The notes under the pieces were generated by a model. That model did not search any database. It was given only the letters and a program-made list of their open reading frames with translations, and was not told the DNA's origin. The translations under genes and the position numbers were made by a program. Below are positions 44,239 through 53,028 of a DNA stretch of 64,000 nt, in pieces. The stretch is from CAYWXK01 sp964462515 (lineage in GTDB: Bacteria > Planctomycetota > Phycisphaerae > Sedimentisphaerales > Anaerobacaceae). The DNA lies in contig CAYWXK010000011.1 in assembly GCA_964462515.1 (NCBI GenBank), positions 1 through 64,000 of the forward strand, in the 5' to 3' direction. How positions within the stretch are numbered: the first letter of the stretch is position 1; each line of letters begins with the position of its first letter.

Positions 44239-45279
44239 CTATGTTGTTACAACTACCTTCAGTGCCTCTCCGCTCGCCGCAGTTTGGTATGCCTTGTCGG
44301 TGTCCTCCAGAGAAAACGTATGCGTAATCAAAAGTTCCGCAGGTATCACCTTTCGACTGAGTAAATCCAGAGCAAGTTTGTGTATTGTCGGATGATAAGA
44401 AAAAGCCCCCATCACTTCGATTTCACCGTAGTGAATGATGTTGCTATTCAGCGTGACCATCGGATTAGTTTTCGGCAGCCCCCCGAACAATATCACTTTG
44501 CCTTTCTTTCGCACGATTTCAACGGCCTCTGTTTGTGTCTGGGTCACCGGGTTTGCACAGATAACAGTGTCTGCCCCAACATTGTTTGTGAGCTTACGCA
44601 CACATGCAGCCAAATCTTCTTTGACCGGGTCAATAATCGCAACGGGCCCAAACCGGCAAGCCAATTTTCGCCTCTGCTCGCTCGGCTCAGAAACAATTAC
44701 CTGCGCTCCGCGGGCTTTTGCGATAACAACGTGCAAACAGCCGATTGGCCCTGCCCCCATCACCACAACGGTATCTCCCAGCCCGGTGCCTATTTTTTGG
44801 TGCAAGGCCAGCACCGAGCAGCTTGGCTCGGCAACAGCAGCATCCAAAAATGATAGTCCCTCCGGCATTCGATGAACGATTCCGTTTGCCAGGACTTCGC
44901 CGGTAAGAACCATTTTCTGGGCAAAGGCGCCGGGATAGCCGGGCGTAACCCCAAGAAAATGAAGCTCATCGCATACGTTGAACATTCCTCGCTTGCAGTA
45001 GTAGCACTTGCCGCAGTGAATGTCGGGTGCAATCGCCAGTCTTTCGCCAACGAAAAAATCGCTGACTTTTTTACCCACCGCGGTAACAACACCTGCCGCT
45101 TCGTGGCCGGGGACAACACCACCAACTCCTGCCGGAGGCCCTTCTTTCCATCGCCGCAAATCAGACCCGCAGATGCCGCATGCCTTAACCTGTAAAACTA
45201 TACCATCATCTGGAACAGTCGGCTCGAGGATTTCCCGAAACTCAAATTTCTCAGGACCAACTAAAAACGCCGATTTCAT
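44239..45279 (-). CDS. zinc-dependent medium-chain alcohol/polyol dehydrogenase
   Basis: 346 residues, MDR superfamily. Catalytic zinc region CGICGSDLRRW and GHEAAGVV; structural zinc cysteines in CGKCYYCKRGMFNVC; Rossmann motif VVMGAGPIGCLHVVIAKARGA with SEPSEQRR (the acidic residue after beta-2 is Glu, so NAD is possible). Closest in style to sorbitol/threonine-type dehydrogenases, oxidising a polyol or sugar-acid hydroxyl. It lies 25 bp before the isomerase and 17 bp after the SIS gene, within one operon. Confidence 0.88.
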   Translation of the reverse strand: MKSAFLVGPEKFEFREILEPTVPDDGIVLQVKACGICGSDLRRWKEGPPAGVGGVVPGHEAAGVVTAVGKKVSDFFVGERLAIAPDIHCGKCYYCKRGMFNVCDELHFLGVTPGYPGAFAQKMVLTGEVLANGIVHRMPEGLSFLDAAVAEPSCSVLALHQKIGTGLGDTVVVMGAGPIGCLHVVIAKARGAQVIVSEPSEQRRKLACRFGPVAIIDPVKEDLAACVRKLTNNVGADTVICANPVTQTQTEAVEIVRKKGKVILFGGLPKTNPMVTLNSNIIHYGEIEVMGAFSYHPTIHKLALDLLSRKVIPAELLITHTFSLEDTDKAYQTAASGEALKVVVTT

Positions 45280-45296
45280 TGATACCTTCTTTCGGT

Positions 45297-45980
45297 TTAT
45301 TTGCGCTTCCGCGCAAGTTTCTTACCCACCGCCCCTTCAGGATGGGTCTTGCCGAATTCCTTTTTTGTGTAGCCTTTTAATTCGAGCAAAACTACACAAA
45401 TCGCATCGCACGCAGCAGCATTAACCAGCGAGCTGCCCGTGGCAATCATACCGTAGGGGTCAACCCCGTTAGAGACTTTTTCTACATTCCTAATAGATGA
45501 TTTTTTGCCTGCACGGCCTCTAACGGGGTCAACATCCGGCGAAGTTTTTATCTTGTAAATTGCTGTGCACATCTTCGCCAGAGGCGACATGTCATCTTCG
45601 GTCAGCCCAATAATCTTTGCTCGCTTATTCTTTGCTATCTGGACAAATTTATTTATCTCTTTGCTGTAACCGCCTTTCGAGATAACAAATACTATGTCTT
45701 TAGCCGTTACCGCACCTGCGCCGCCGTGCAAGCAGTCAGCAGCGTTAATAAAAAGACCCGGCGCTCCGCAGCAGGCAAGAAGATGCGCAAAACGCAGCGC
45801 AATCGCACGTGATGTCCCGGCGCCCGTTACCAGAATATGTCCTTTGCAGTTCAGCATAAGCTCGGCGATTTTCGCAACGCTTTCGTTCAACTGCTCTGCT
45901 GCGAGCCTGACCGCTTCAGCTTCTCGTTCAATCGTCTGTTGTGCTTTCTTGATTATTTCTTCTTTTGAGAATTTTGCCAT
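45297..45980 (-). CDS. SIS-domain sugar-phosphate isomerase (KpsF/GutQ-like) with 23-residue repeat insert
   Basis: 227 residues. A SIS domain with ILVTGAGTSRAIALRFAHLL, HGGAGAV, VFVISKGGYSKEI and KIIGLTEDDMSPLAK covers the ketose/aldose phosphate isomerase fold; the C-terminal HPEGAVGKKL is typical of arabinose-5-phosphate isomerases, but the CBS domains are missing. Between SPDVDP and YGMIATGSS lies a 23-residue stretch (starting VRGRAGKK) encoded by a 69-bp palindromic element (45459-45533). Removing it restores a continuous SIS sequence, and its length keeps the frame. The protein may still fold, since the insert is in a surface loop near the active site. It lies 36 bp from the upstream permease. 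Confidence 0.82.
   Translation of the reverse strand: MAKFSKEEIIKKAQQTIEREAEAVRLAAEQLNESVAKIAELMLNCKGHILVTGAGTSRAIALRFAHLLACCGAPGLFINAADCLHGGAGAVTAKDIVFVISKGGYSKEINKFVQIAKNKRAKIIGLTEDDMSPLAKMCTAIYKIKTSPDVDPVRGRAGKKSSIRNVEKVSNGVDPYGMIATGSSLVNAAACDAICVVLLELKGYTKKEFGKTHPEGAVGKKLARKRK
45459..45533. repeat. CCCCGTTAG palindromic element inserted in the SIS gene
   Basis: Arms CCCCGTTAGAG (45464-45474) and CTCTAACGGGG (45518-45528) are inverted. GTCAAC occurs at both borders (45459-45464 and 45528-45533), 69 bp apart. The insert therefore equals 69 bp, or 23 codons, and preserves the reading frame. Same arm sequence as the copies at 31024, 37913 and 59909, but with a longer internal segment. Confidence 0.82.
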
Positions 45981-46016
45981 TTATCCCTCATCTATTCAAA
46001 CATAAACTACTGTTCT

Positions 46017-47012
46017 TTAGTTAATCGCCTCGGTTCGGATGTTTCGCCTCGACAACTTTGCCAGTTGTTCCTTGCGGACACTATCCAGAAAAACCGCTAA
46101 AAATATGATTGCCGCCGATATAAGTGGATGCAGATAAAGGTCAACCTGTGTAAAGACAAGTCCGGAGCTTACCATTTGTATCAGGACTGTTCCTAGAACC
46201 GTCCCCGGAAAGACGCCTCCGACTCCGCCAAATAAACTCGTCCCGCCAAGCACCGCAGCAGCAATCGCGTCGAACTCATCGCCTTTGCCAAAGCCCGCGT
46301 TTATGATGCCCAGCTGTGCCACCGAAACAAACCCGCCCAACGCAGCCAGCAGCCCACAAATTATATACGCCGTTGCACGCACCCGGTCGGTGTGGATTCC
46401 AGCCTTCCTCGCCGCCTCTATATTCTTACCCACAGCGTATATCTGCCGTCCCGATGTCGTCCGCTGTAAAATAATATGAGCGCAGAGAACAACAAATGCA
46501 AAAATCACAATCGGGACCGGCACAATGCCAAATACCTTTATCGACCCAATCCTTATACAGGAGTCGGGGAAGGGCACCGCACGAGACCTGGTAAGCAGCA
46601 AGGCCAAACCACGCCCGGCTACCAATGTCCCGAGTGTTACAACAAATGGAATCATCCTCAGCCTTGTAACAGCAAAACCGTTGAATGCCCCGAACAGCAT
46701 CCCTACAATCAAACAGCAAATTAACGCCAGCCACACAGGCGCCTTATAGTTTTGAATCAATAAACCCGCCACCACACTAGACAGATACATATTTGAACCA
46801 ACCGATAAATCGATTCCCGCCGTCAAAAGCACGAACGTCATTCCAACAGCTACTATCCCGATGTAGGAGGCCTGCTTGAGGATGTTCTCAAAGTTTTGAT
46901 ATTGAAAAAACCGTGGCGATAACAATCCAAAAATAACAAAAATCGCCGCAAACAGAATGACCGGCGTATTCTTAAGTATCAGTGTTACTAATTTTTCTGC
47001 CGTTCTACTCAT
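46017..47012 (-). CDS. sugar ABC transporter permease (RbsC-like) 2
   Basis: 331 residues from ATG 47012, which overlaps the ATPase stop by 8 bp (ATGAGTAG); a longer frame to 47090 would overlap 86 bp and is disfavoured. About nine to ten TM helices. The BPD_transp_2 signature is recognisable: FVLLTAGIDLSVGSNMYLSS, FNGFAVTRLRMIPFVVTLGT, and DAIAAAVLGGTSLFGGVGGV. It forms a heteromeric channel with the other permease (48563-49663) in a CUT2-type importer of monosaccharides. Confidence 0.92.
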   Translation of the reverse strand: MSRTAEKLVTLILKNTPVILFAAIFVIFGLLSPRFFQYQNFENILKQASYIGIVAVGMTFVLLTAGIDLSVGSNMYLSSVVAGLLIQNYKAPVWLALICCLIVGMLFGAFNGFAVTRLRMIPFVVTLGTLVAGRGLALLLTRSRAVPFPDSCIRIGSIKVFGIVPVPIVIFAFVVLCAHIILQRTTSGRQIYAVGKNIEAARKAGIHTDRVRATAYIICGLLAALGGFVSVAQLGIINAGFGKGDEFDAIAAAVLGGTSLFGGVGGVFPGTVLGTVLIQMVSSGLVFTQVDLYLHPLISAAIIFLAVFLDSVRKEQLAKLSRRNIRTEAIN

Positions 47013-48549
47013 CTCTGGCTTCTGTCCCGGTGCTTTCCCTTCTATGTTCCCTGAAGGCAGCCCGGAGAATATTCTCCTGGTCAAATTCAAACCTCTCGAA
47101 ACACGCCTGAATCTGGCCGTTGCTCATAACGAGAATGCGGTCACAATTTCCAATCAATTCTTCAAGCTCCGAAGAGATAAACAATACACCCGTCCCCTCA
47201 GTTGTCAAATTATTGATAATGTTATACATCTCGTATTTTGCACCGACATCAATCCCGCGGGTCGGCTCATCCATAATAAATACAGGAGGCCTAGCCATAA
47301 GCCACTTGCCCACAACCGTCTTTTGCTGATTTCCGCCGCTCAGATTCTTGGCAAGCTGGCGCTCAATAGGGCCGCTCTTAATCCGCAGCAAATCTACCAC
47401 CTGTTTTACCGCATTGTATATCCGTCCCCGGTCAACCATACACACCAAATACCCGCGACTATACGCAGGCAGCGATACAAGAGCGATATTGTCGAGAACC
47501 GACCCTTCCATCAGCAGCCCCTCCTCATGACGGTTTTCACTCACAAACGCCATCCCTCGTTTAATACTATTGCGCGGCGAAATATCCCTGTATAAATTGC
47601 CGTGAACGATAATTTCTCCTTCTTGAAAACCATCCAGCCCGAATATAATCCGCGCCAGTTCCGTGCGACCTGACCCCATCAGCCCGAATAACCCGATCAC
47701 TTCGCCTTTATGCAAAACAAAATTGATGTCCTTTACAATTCCTGATTGCGATAGATTCCGAACCTCAAGCGCAGCTTCCGTCGATGGCTTTGTTTTGCGT
47801 GCAGGATAAATCCGGCTGATGTCCCGTCCGACCATTTTTGAAATCATTCTGTCGATGGTAAAATCTTTCTTCGCCCCGGTATCTACAACTTCGCCGTCTC
47901 TGATGACTACGATGTCATCGGCCAGAGAAAGGACATTGCCAAGATTGTGCGAGATATAAATGATTGATTTGCCGCCTGCGCGTAGATTCTTGATTAAGCT
48001 AAATAATCTTTCTGTCTCTCTGGCAGTTAATGAAGTAGTCGGCTCATCAAAGATGATAATTTGGGCACCGCTTCCAAGCGCCTTTGCTATCTCGACCAGT
48101 TGCCGCTCTCCGAGAGACAATTTTTCAACCAAAGTATCCGGCGAAATCTCAAGGTCAACAGATTCTAATAATCTCTTTGCCTGGTTTTTGACCGCTCTTC
48201 TTTCTATAAACGGCATTCCGGCAACGCGGGGAAAACAATCGATAAATATGTTGTCAGCGATACTCAAGTTGGTAAAAAGGTTCAGCTCCTGATGAATAAA
48301 CCCGATACCTGCTAAAGTCGCATCAGACGGATTTCGAGGCGTGTATGCTTTTCCATTCAGTTTCATCTGCCCACTTTCGGCTTTAATAACGCCGCCCAAA
48401 ATATTCATCAAAGTTGTCTTGCCCGCGCCGTTTTGGCCAATTAGACCTAAGATGTGATTTCGCTGTTCTGCGAAACTAACGTTGCGCAGAACGGGCACAC
48501 CAAAAAAACTCTTATTTATGCCTTCAAATTCCAGAATGTTTTCACCCAT
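47005..48549 (-). CDS. sugar ABC transporter ATP-binding protein (RbsA/MglA-like)
   Basis: 514 residues from MGENILEFEG (48549). Two fused nucleotide-binding domains. NBD1 has Walker A GQNGAGKTT, signature LSLGERQLVEIAKAL and Walker B IIIFDEPTTSL. NBD2 has the degenerate Walker A GLMGSGRTEL, signature LSGGNQQKTVVGKWL and Walker B VFIMDEPTRGID. This asymmetry is standard for CUT2 sugar importers. It lies between two permease genes; translation is coupled to the downstream permease by an 8-bp overlap. Confidence 0.95.
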   Translation of the reverse strand: MGENILEFEGINKSFFGVPVLRNVSFAEQRNHILGLIGQNGAGKTTLMNILGGVIKAESGQMKLNGKAYTPRNPSDATLAGIGFIHQELNLFTNLSIADNIFIDCFPRVAGMPFIERRAVKNQAKRLLESVDLEISPDTLVEKLSLGERQLVEIAKALGSGAQIIIFDEPTTSLTARETERLFSLIKNLRAGGKSIIYISHNLGNVLSLADDIVVIRDGEVVDTGAKKDFTIDRMISKMVGRDISRIYPARKTKPSTEAALEVRNLSQSGIVKDINFVLHKGEVIGLFGLMGSGRTELARIIFGLDGFQEGEIIVHGNLYRDISPRNSIKRGMAFVSENRHEEGLLMEGSVLDNIALVSLPAYSRGYLVCMVDRGRIYNAVKQVVDLLRIKSGPIERQLAKNLSGGNQQKTVVGKWLMARPPVFIMDEPTRGIDVGAKYEMYNIINNLTTEGTGVLFISSELEELIGNCDRILVMSNGQIQACFERFEFDQENILRAAFREHRRESTGTEARDE

Positions 48550-48562
48550 TGAATCTATCTTT

Positions 48563-49663
48563 TCAAAAGGTATCTGCCCTTGCCAAAATTCTGGTCCTGG
48601 TAACGTCAATCAAAGCCGCCGCAAGTATGATGCTCCCTTTAATTATTTGAACTGTAAAAAAAGAACGGTTAAGCACGTTCAGCAAATTGGAAAGTAACGC
48701 AAAAAAAAGCACACCAAATAGCGCCCATAGGACCTTGCCTTTACCTCCGAATAAACTTATCCCGCCGATTACGGCCGCCCCTATAATATCGAGTAGTAAA
48801 TCCGCTCCAACCGTAGGCCGCCCATATTCCAATCTCGCAGAATACAATACAGACCCCACCGCAGCACAAAATCCACTAAAGACGTAAGCTAAAATGGTAA
48901 CACGTCCAGCCGGCACGCCCGAAGTAACCGAAGTGCTGATGTTTTTGCCTGCTGCGAAAAACCACCGGCCCAGCAGCGTCCGGCTCAAAATAATATGCGC
49001 TACAACACCCAAACCTAAAGCTACAAGAAAAGAATATGACACAAATCCGATTTGACCTTTACCGATTGCAATAAAAGCTGCCGGCAAATTGCCGATGTTC
49101 TCCGAGCCTGTAAGGTATATCGCCAGACCATCAAAAAAAATCATCGAAACCAGTGTCACCATAAATGGCGGCATCTTGAATTTCGCAATGGCTGTCCCGT
49201 TTAGAAGTCCTATAAGTGAGCCGACAAAAAGCATTGCTGCAACTGCTGCACCAACCGCCCACGGGTTTCCAGCTAACAGCCCGCCATTCTCTGATAGAAC
49301 CAGTCCCCACAGCGGCGATTTCTCAAACACAGCCGGGTCTAATTTGGACGTCATAAAAATCCCGCCGATTACGCTTGTGATTGCTACAATCGAACCTTGT
49401 GAAAGGTCTATCCCTCCAAGTATCAAAACGAACATCTGTCCTATCACAAGCGCAAATAATGGCCACATATTTGAGCGGATATTTTTTAGATTCTGCATCC
49501 ACGCGATTTTGGGAATGAAAAGCAGCACCAGAAAATATAATATGCTTAGATAAAGCACAAAGTTTTCAGACAGCAGTATATGCCGAACCAGAACCCTCCC
49601 GAATTTCAAATTTGAAACTTTAGATTTCAAATTTTGTCCCTTGCTCAAAAACTTCCTCACCAT
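48563..49663 (-). CDS. sugar ABC transporter permease (RbsC-like) 1
   Basis: 366 residues from MVRKFLSKG (49663), 8 bp after the binding-protein stop, with AGGA upstream. The CUT2 permease core shows VLILGGIDLSQGSIVAITSV, LLNGTAIAKFKMPPFMVTLVS, and DIIGAAVIGGISLFGGKGKV. Residues 10-20 (KSKVSNLKFG) are encoded by the AATTTCAAATTTGAAA repeat (49599-49633), so the cytoplasmic N-terminus has been extended by a dispersed repeat. Confidence 0.92.
   Translation of the reverse strand: MVRKFLSKGQNLKSKVSNLKFGRVLVRHILLSENFVLYLSILYFLVLLFIPKIAWMQNLKNIRSNMWPLFALVIGQMFVLILGGIDLSQGSIVAITSVIGGIFMTSKLDPAVFEKSPLWGLVLSENGGLLAGNPWAVGAAVAAMLFVGSLIGLLNGTAIAKFKMPPFMVTLVSMIFFDGLAIYLTGSENIGNLPAAFIAIGKGQIGFVSYSFLVALGLGVVAHIILSRTLLGRWFFAAGKNISTSVTSGVPAGRVTILAYVFSGFCAAVGSVLYSARLEYGRPTVGADLLLDIIGAAVIGGISLFGGKGKVLWALFGVLFFALLSNLLNVLNRSFFTVQIIKGSIILAAALIDVTRTRILARADTF
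49599..49633. repeat. AATTTCAAATTTGAAA repeat inside permease start
   Basis: Plus-strand AATTTCAAATTTGAAACTTT then AGATTTCAAATTTTG matches the repeat before dnaX (8598-8630). Here it lies in frame within the first 25 codons of the permease gene, encoding KSKVSNLKFG. Confidence 0.55.
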
Positions 49664-49670
49664 CCTGCAG

Positions 49671-50678
49671 TTATTTTTCAGACAGCAGCTTGAAACCCCA
49701 CATATCCGTCGCACGCTCTGCCATGTTATCTTGCGTTAGTGCAAAACCGGCATCCTCAATCCACTTCTCGGGTGTCTTTTCACCGCCGGCAATCGCCGCC
49801 AAAAGACTATCCATTATGACCTGTGCCTCGTAGAACAAATCCTGCACGCCCGTTGCATCTACGTAACCATCTTTCATCAATCGTGCAGCCGTCGAGTCGC
49901 CGTCAATCCCCCCTAAAATTACGTGTCCCTGCTCTCCTCTTTTTTTCCACTTACCCGCAGGCTCCAGCACCGCTCTAATTTGAGGATACATAAAATCGGA
50001 TGAAGTGAAAATGAGGTCAACATTTGGATTGGCCTGCAGTGCCGCCTCAAGATTTGCCAACGCCACTCTTGCATCCCATTTGGTCGGAACCTCAATCGAC
50101 TCATTGAAAAGTTCAGCATTTCTCTTAATGACTTTATAGAATCCATCTCGGCGTGCAACAGCATTGCGGTCGCCGAGGTCGCCGACCATAATGAGCGGCG
50201 TTACCTTCCTGCTGAGTTTTTTGGCCTCCTGGGCCATATATGCGACCGCCTGTTCGCTGATTTTTTCATTGTTCGCCACCACCACTAATGCAGGGTTGCT
50301 GCGATTGGCGGGAGGCCGATTGAATACCGCAATCGGAATCCCGGCCTTGTTCGCCTCTCCCACGATAGTTACGGCACTTTCGCCATCCTGCGGTATTATA
50401 ATGATTCCGTTGACTCCCTGAGCAATAGCATCCCGCACCTGCTCAAGCTGCTTGTTTGCGTCCTGGTTGGCATTGCGCTCAATCACCTTGATGCCCTTGG
50501 CCCGCAGCGTCTCGGTGATTGCCTTGTGCGCCGCAACCCAGAACTCTGTCTCCAGGTCCTGGAAACCAAAGCAGATTGTAATCTTTTCGCCCTCCTTTGT
50601 ATCCTCCACCTTCCTGCAGCTGCTCAGAAGCACAACAACTGCAAGAACAATAATTGCCACTTTAATAATGTTTTTCAT
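49671..50678 (-). CDS. sugar ABC transporter substrate-binding lipoprotein
   Basis: 335 residues. Lipoprotein signal with lipobox LLSSC (C21). Periplasmic-binding-protein type I fold, ribose/xylose-binding branch: EFWVAAHKAITETLRAKG, DANKQLEQVRDAIAQGVNGI, IIPQDGESAV, PIAVFNRPPA, and VDLIFTSSDFMYPQIRAVL. It captures a monosaccharide and delivers it to the permeases encoded downstream. First gene of the ABC set and 18 bp after PL11, so the sugar is probably released from rhamnogalacturonan. Confidence 0.92.
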   Translation of the reverse strand: MKNIIKVAIIVLAVVVLLSSCRKVEDTKEGEKITICFGFQDLETEFWVAAHKAITETLRAKGIKVIERNANQDANKQLEQVRDAIAQGVNGIIIIPQDGESAVTIVGEANKAGIPIAVFNRPPANRSNPALVVVANNEKISEQAVAYMAQEAKKLSRKVTPLIMVGDLGDRNAVARRDGFYKVIKRNAELFNESIEVPTKWDARVALANLEAALQANPNVDLIFTSSDFMYPQIRAVLEPAGKWKKRGEQGHVILGGIDGDSTAARLMKDGYVDATGVQDLFYEAQVIMDSLLAAIAGGEKTPEKWIEDAGFALTQDNMAERATDMWGFKLLSEK

Positions 50679-50696
50679 ATTTTTATTTACCTCCGG

Positions 50697-52601
50697 TTAT
50701 TTATCTTGATACTCGTGCTTCGCAGAGTAGCAAACGAAATCGGGACTTGTAATGGCAGAGCGTGCCGGAACGGGACTAACGCCGAGGTAATAGCCGGTTA
50801 CCGGCGATTGCGGATAACCCGTAGACGCGTGCGCCACATCCAGGCGATAAACCGAATCCTGCATCAGGCAGATACGCCGGTCGCGGGCCGGAATAGTTGT
50901 TGTGTAAATGCGCAGCTCACCCGGCAGAATGGTGATTATTTCCTCGCGCCAATCACCGAGGATGTCGGCCGTTATCGCAACCTTCCCCTCGATGCCGGAG
51001 GCCAGGATAGGGCCTTTGTATTTAGCGACGGATATCCCGCTGGAAGAAAAGCGACCGCCACCACTTATCCTTTCTCGTAGCAGGTCTCCGTCCCAGAACA
51101 GCCAAGTCCTGTCCCCGGGCACATCTTCCTTTGTGCCAAGACGTTTGCCGGCGGCACAGAACATATAGCGGTCGGTCGAGCCGCCTTTGCTGTCTTCTGT
51201 TGCCCAGCATTCCAGACCGGGAGCTGACGGGTCGATATCGGCAACCATAGCGTTACCTACGTGATAGGTGCGCTGACCGATGCTCCAGATGGTCTTTCCG
51301 GTTTTGGCATCGACCAGGCAAACACCCATCCCGTCGTCGTGCCAGGGCTCGATAGCATAGAATATCTCCAGGCCAGGGTGCGTTGGGTCCACGTCGGTCA
51401 CGTAGCATTTGTCGGGATGTCCCAGGCCAGCCGACCACAGGCACGTGCCGTTGTCATCCAGCACACAGCAGCCCAGGATGACCTCGTCGCGGCCGTCCTC
51501 GTCAACATCTGCCGAGTGCATAAAGTGTGCCCCCTGGCTGCGAATGACCGGGGTCTCGTCATCGCCTTCCCAGTGCCACAGCTGCTCCAGCCTCCGGTTG
51601 TGATACTGATAGGCATCAACCATCATCAACTTGTAAGTGCCGCGAGCCACAAGCAAACACGGCGTCTTGCCATCCAGGTAAGCTACGCCCATCTGGTTGC
51701 GGTTTGTGCGATTATAATCGCCCAGTCGCGGGTCTCGTGGCGGCCAATCGACGCGCACCAGCTCCTCGCCGGTTTCGCCGTCCAGGATTGAGCACCACTC
51801 TGGTCCCTTACGAACTCGGCCATCGGGTTCGCGTGCATCCTCAGGGCCGGTCTTGACGGCTACCTCGGCCTTGCTGTCCCCATCGAAATCGTAAACCACG
51901 TAAGGCGAATACCAGATGCCCGGCTCGATGCCCGTCCCGAGGTCCTTGCGCCAAAGGAATGTGCCGTCGCTAAGATAGGCTTCCAGTTTGTAGGTCAGGC
52001 CGGTCGTATTAGGTCTGCCGGCAGGGTCGATACTAAAATCAGGCCATTTTGTGACAAAATCATAAGTGCCGTCACCGTTGAGGTCAGCGATGGCAAGTTT
52101 CGCAATCCCGTAAGTTCCTTGTAACTTGATAGATAAGCAATATGTTTTGTCCTCGGCGTTAGCCTTCAGTAATGCCTTCTCCGAAGGCTCAAGCTCCTTG
52201 CCCTCCAGCACCGGTCTGACCCAGTAGGTGCTCCCCTTAGGGGCTGGCTGCTCGTCGATAAAGTCTGTGGTGGCGACTACGGGTTTCTTGTTCAGTTTCA
52301 CTGCTTCTGTGTCTTCGACTGAACGGTAGATGTTGAAAGCTGTTCCATCGGCATCGGTCGCCAGCAGCCGCCAGCCCAGATAGACTTGACCATCATTGTT
52401 CGGGATGGCTAACATTCCACGATTGATTTTTTCATTAACTCGCTGTTTGGCCCAGCCTGTCACTTTAGGTTTGTCCTTGTGCTTCGGATTGAGCGCGCCA
52501 ACAAAGTAAGCCCGCTCTGCCGGGTCTTGCGCAACTGCTGTAGAAACAACTGCGCAAAATAATAACACAATAAGCACAACTCTTTGGGCTATAGTTTTCA
52601 T
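50697..52601 (-). CDS. secreted rhamnogalacturonan lyase (polysaccharide lyase family 11)
   Basis: 634 residues. Signal peptide about 1-24 (STAVAQ). A beta-sandwich-like N-domain with GLVAIPNNDGQVYLGWRLL-type sequence precedes the eight-bladed propeller of PL11. The propeller shows repeated calcium-binding loops (IADLNGDGTYDFVTKWPD, VVYDFDGDSKAEVAVKTGP, SADVDEDGRDEVILGCC) and the late DILGDWREEIIT. It cleaves the rhamnose-galacturonate backbone of rhamnogalacturonan I by beta-elimination outside the cell. Its ATG overlaps the stop of a tiny secreted-peptide gene (ATGA), and a sugar ABC transporter follows. Confidence 0.92.
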   Translation of the reverse strand: MKTIAQRVVLIVLLFCAVVSTAVAQDPAERAYFVGALNPKHKDKPKVTGWAKQRVNEKINRGMLAIPNNDGQVYLGWRLLATDADGTAFNIYRSVEDTEAVKLNKKPVVATTDFIDEQPAPKGSTYWVRPVLEGKELEPSEKALLKANAEDKTYCLSIKLQGTYGIAKLAIADLNGDGTYDFVTKWPDFSIDPAGRPNTTGLTYKLEAYLSDGTFLWRKDLGTGIEPGIWYSPYVVYDFDGDSKAEVAVKTGPEDAREPDGRVRKGPEWCSILDGETGEELVRVDWPPRDPRLGDYNRTNRNQMGVAYLDGKTPCLLVARGTYKLMMVDAYQYHNRRLEQLWHWEGDDETPVIRSQGAHFMHSADVDEDGRDEVILGCCVLDDNGTCLWSAGLGHPDKCYVTDVDPTHPGLEIFYAIEPWHDDGMGVCLVDAKTGKTIWSIGQRTYHVGNAMVADIDPSAPGLECWATEDSKGGSTDRYMFCAAGKRLGTKEDVPGDRTWLFWDGDLLRERISGGGRFSSSGISVAKYKGPILASGIEGKVAITADILGDWREEIITILPGELRIYTTTIPARDRRICLMQDSVYRLDVAHASTGYPQSPVTGYYLGVSPVPARSAITSPDFVCYSAKHEYQDK

Positions 52602-52786
52602 AAAACCTTCTTTCGGGATGGCGTTGCTCCTTTGGGCGCTACTGTGATGGTTTCACCTCGCGTGGTTGGAGCGTTCGGCGGGGGCTCAATACTCTTCTGA
52701 GCAACGGCCCATGGGGCACCGGCCAGCACCGCCATGACTGTCAAGAGGGATAATGGTCTGATCAAAATTCTGGTAGTCATCTTCAT
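52598..52786 (-). CDS. small secreted peptide, unknown
   Basis: 62 residues starting MKMTTRILIRPL, with a hydrophobic core and a signal-peptidase site near WAVAQ. The mature part is only about 33 residues, Pro/Thr-rich and ending basic (PSRKKVL). AAAGGA lies 3-8 bp before the ATG. The stop overlaps the PL11 start by 4 bp (ATGA), implying translational coupling. A longer frame upstream (to 53032) has no ribosome site and no family look. No homologue recognised. It may be a real leader-type peptide or an upstream ORF regulating PL11. Confidence 0.45.
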   Translation of the reverse strand: MKMTTRILIRPLSLLTVMAVLAGAPWAVAQKSIEPPPNAPTTRGETITVAPKGATPSRKKVL

Positions 52787-53028
52787 GTCCTTTCTTTTGG
52801 TGTTCGTCTCGTCCGAGGCGATGTTGCCAGGCCGGCAGATCCTTGCCAGCAGTTCTTGCGCATAGTATCCCGACCGGAGTTCCCGAGTTCGTCGCGCTGC
52901 GGAGCCGTCCAAAGTGCACAATCGTGTTGGGTGCCGCGCCCACGGTGTAAGAGGAGCCAGGCTCGGCACTGTAATGCACAGGCTCAGCAGCCAAGCGACG
53001 CGGTACAAGAGTCTTTTCCCCACGCATT

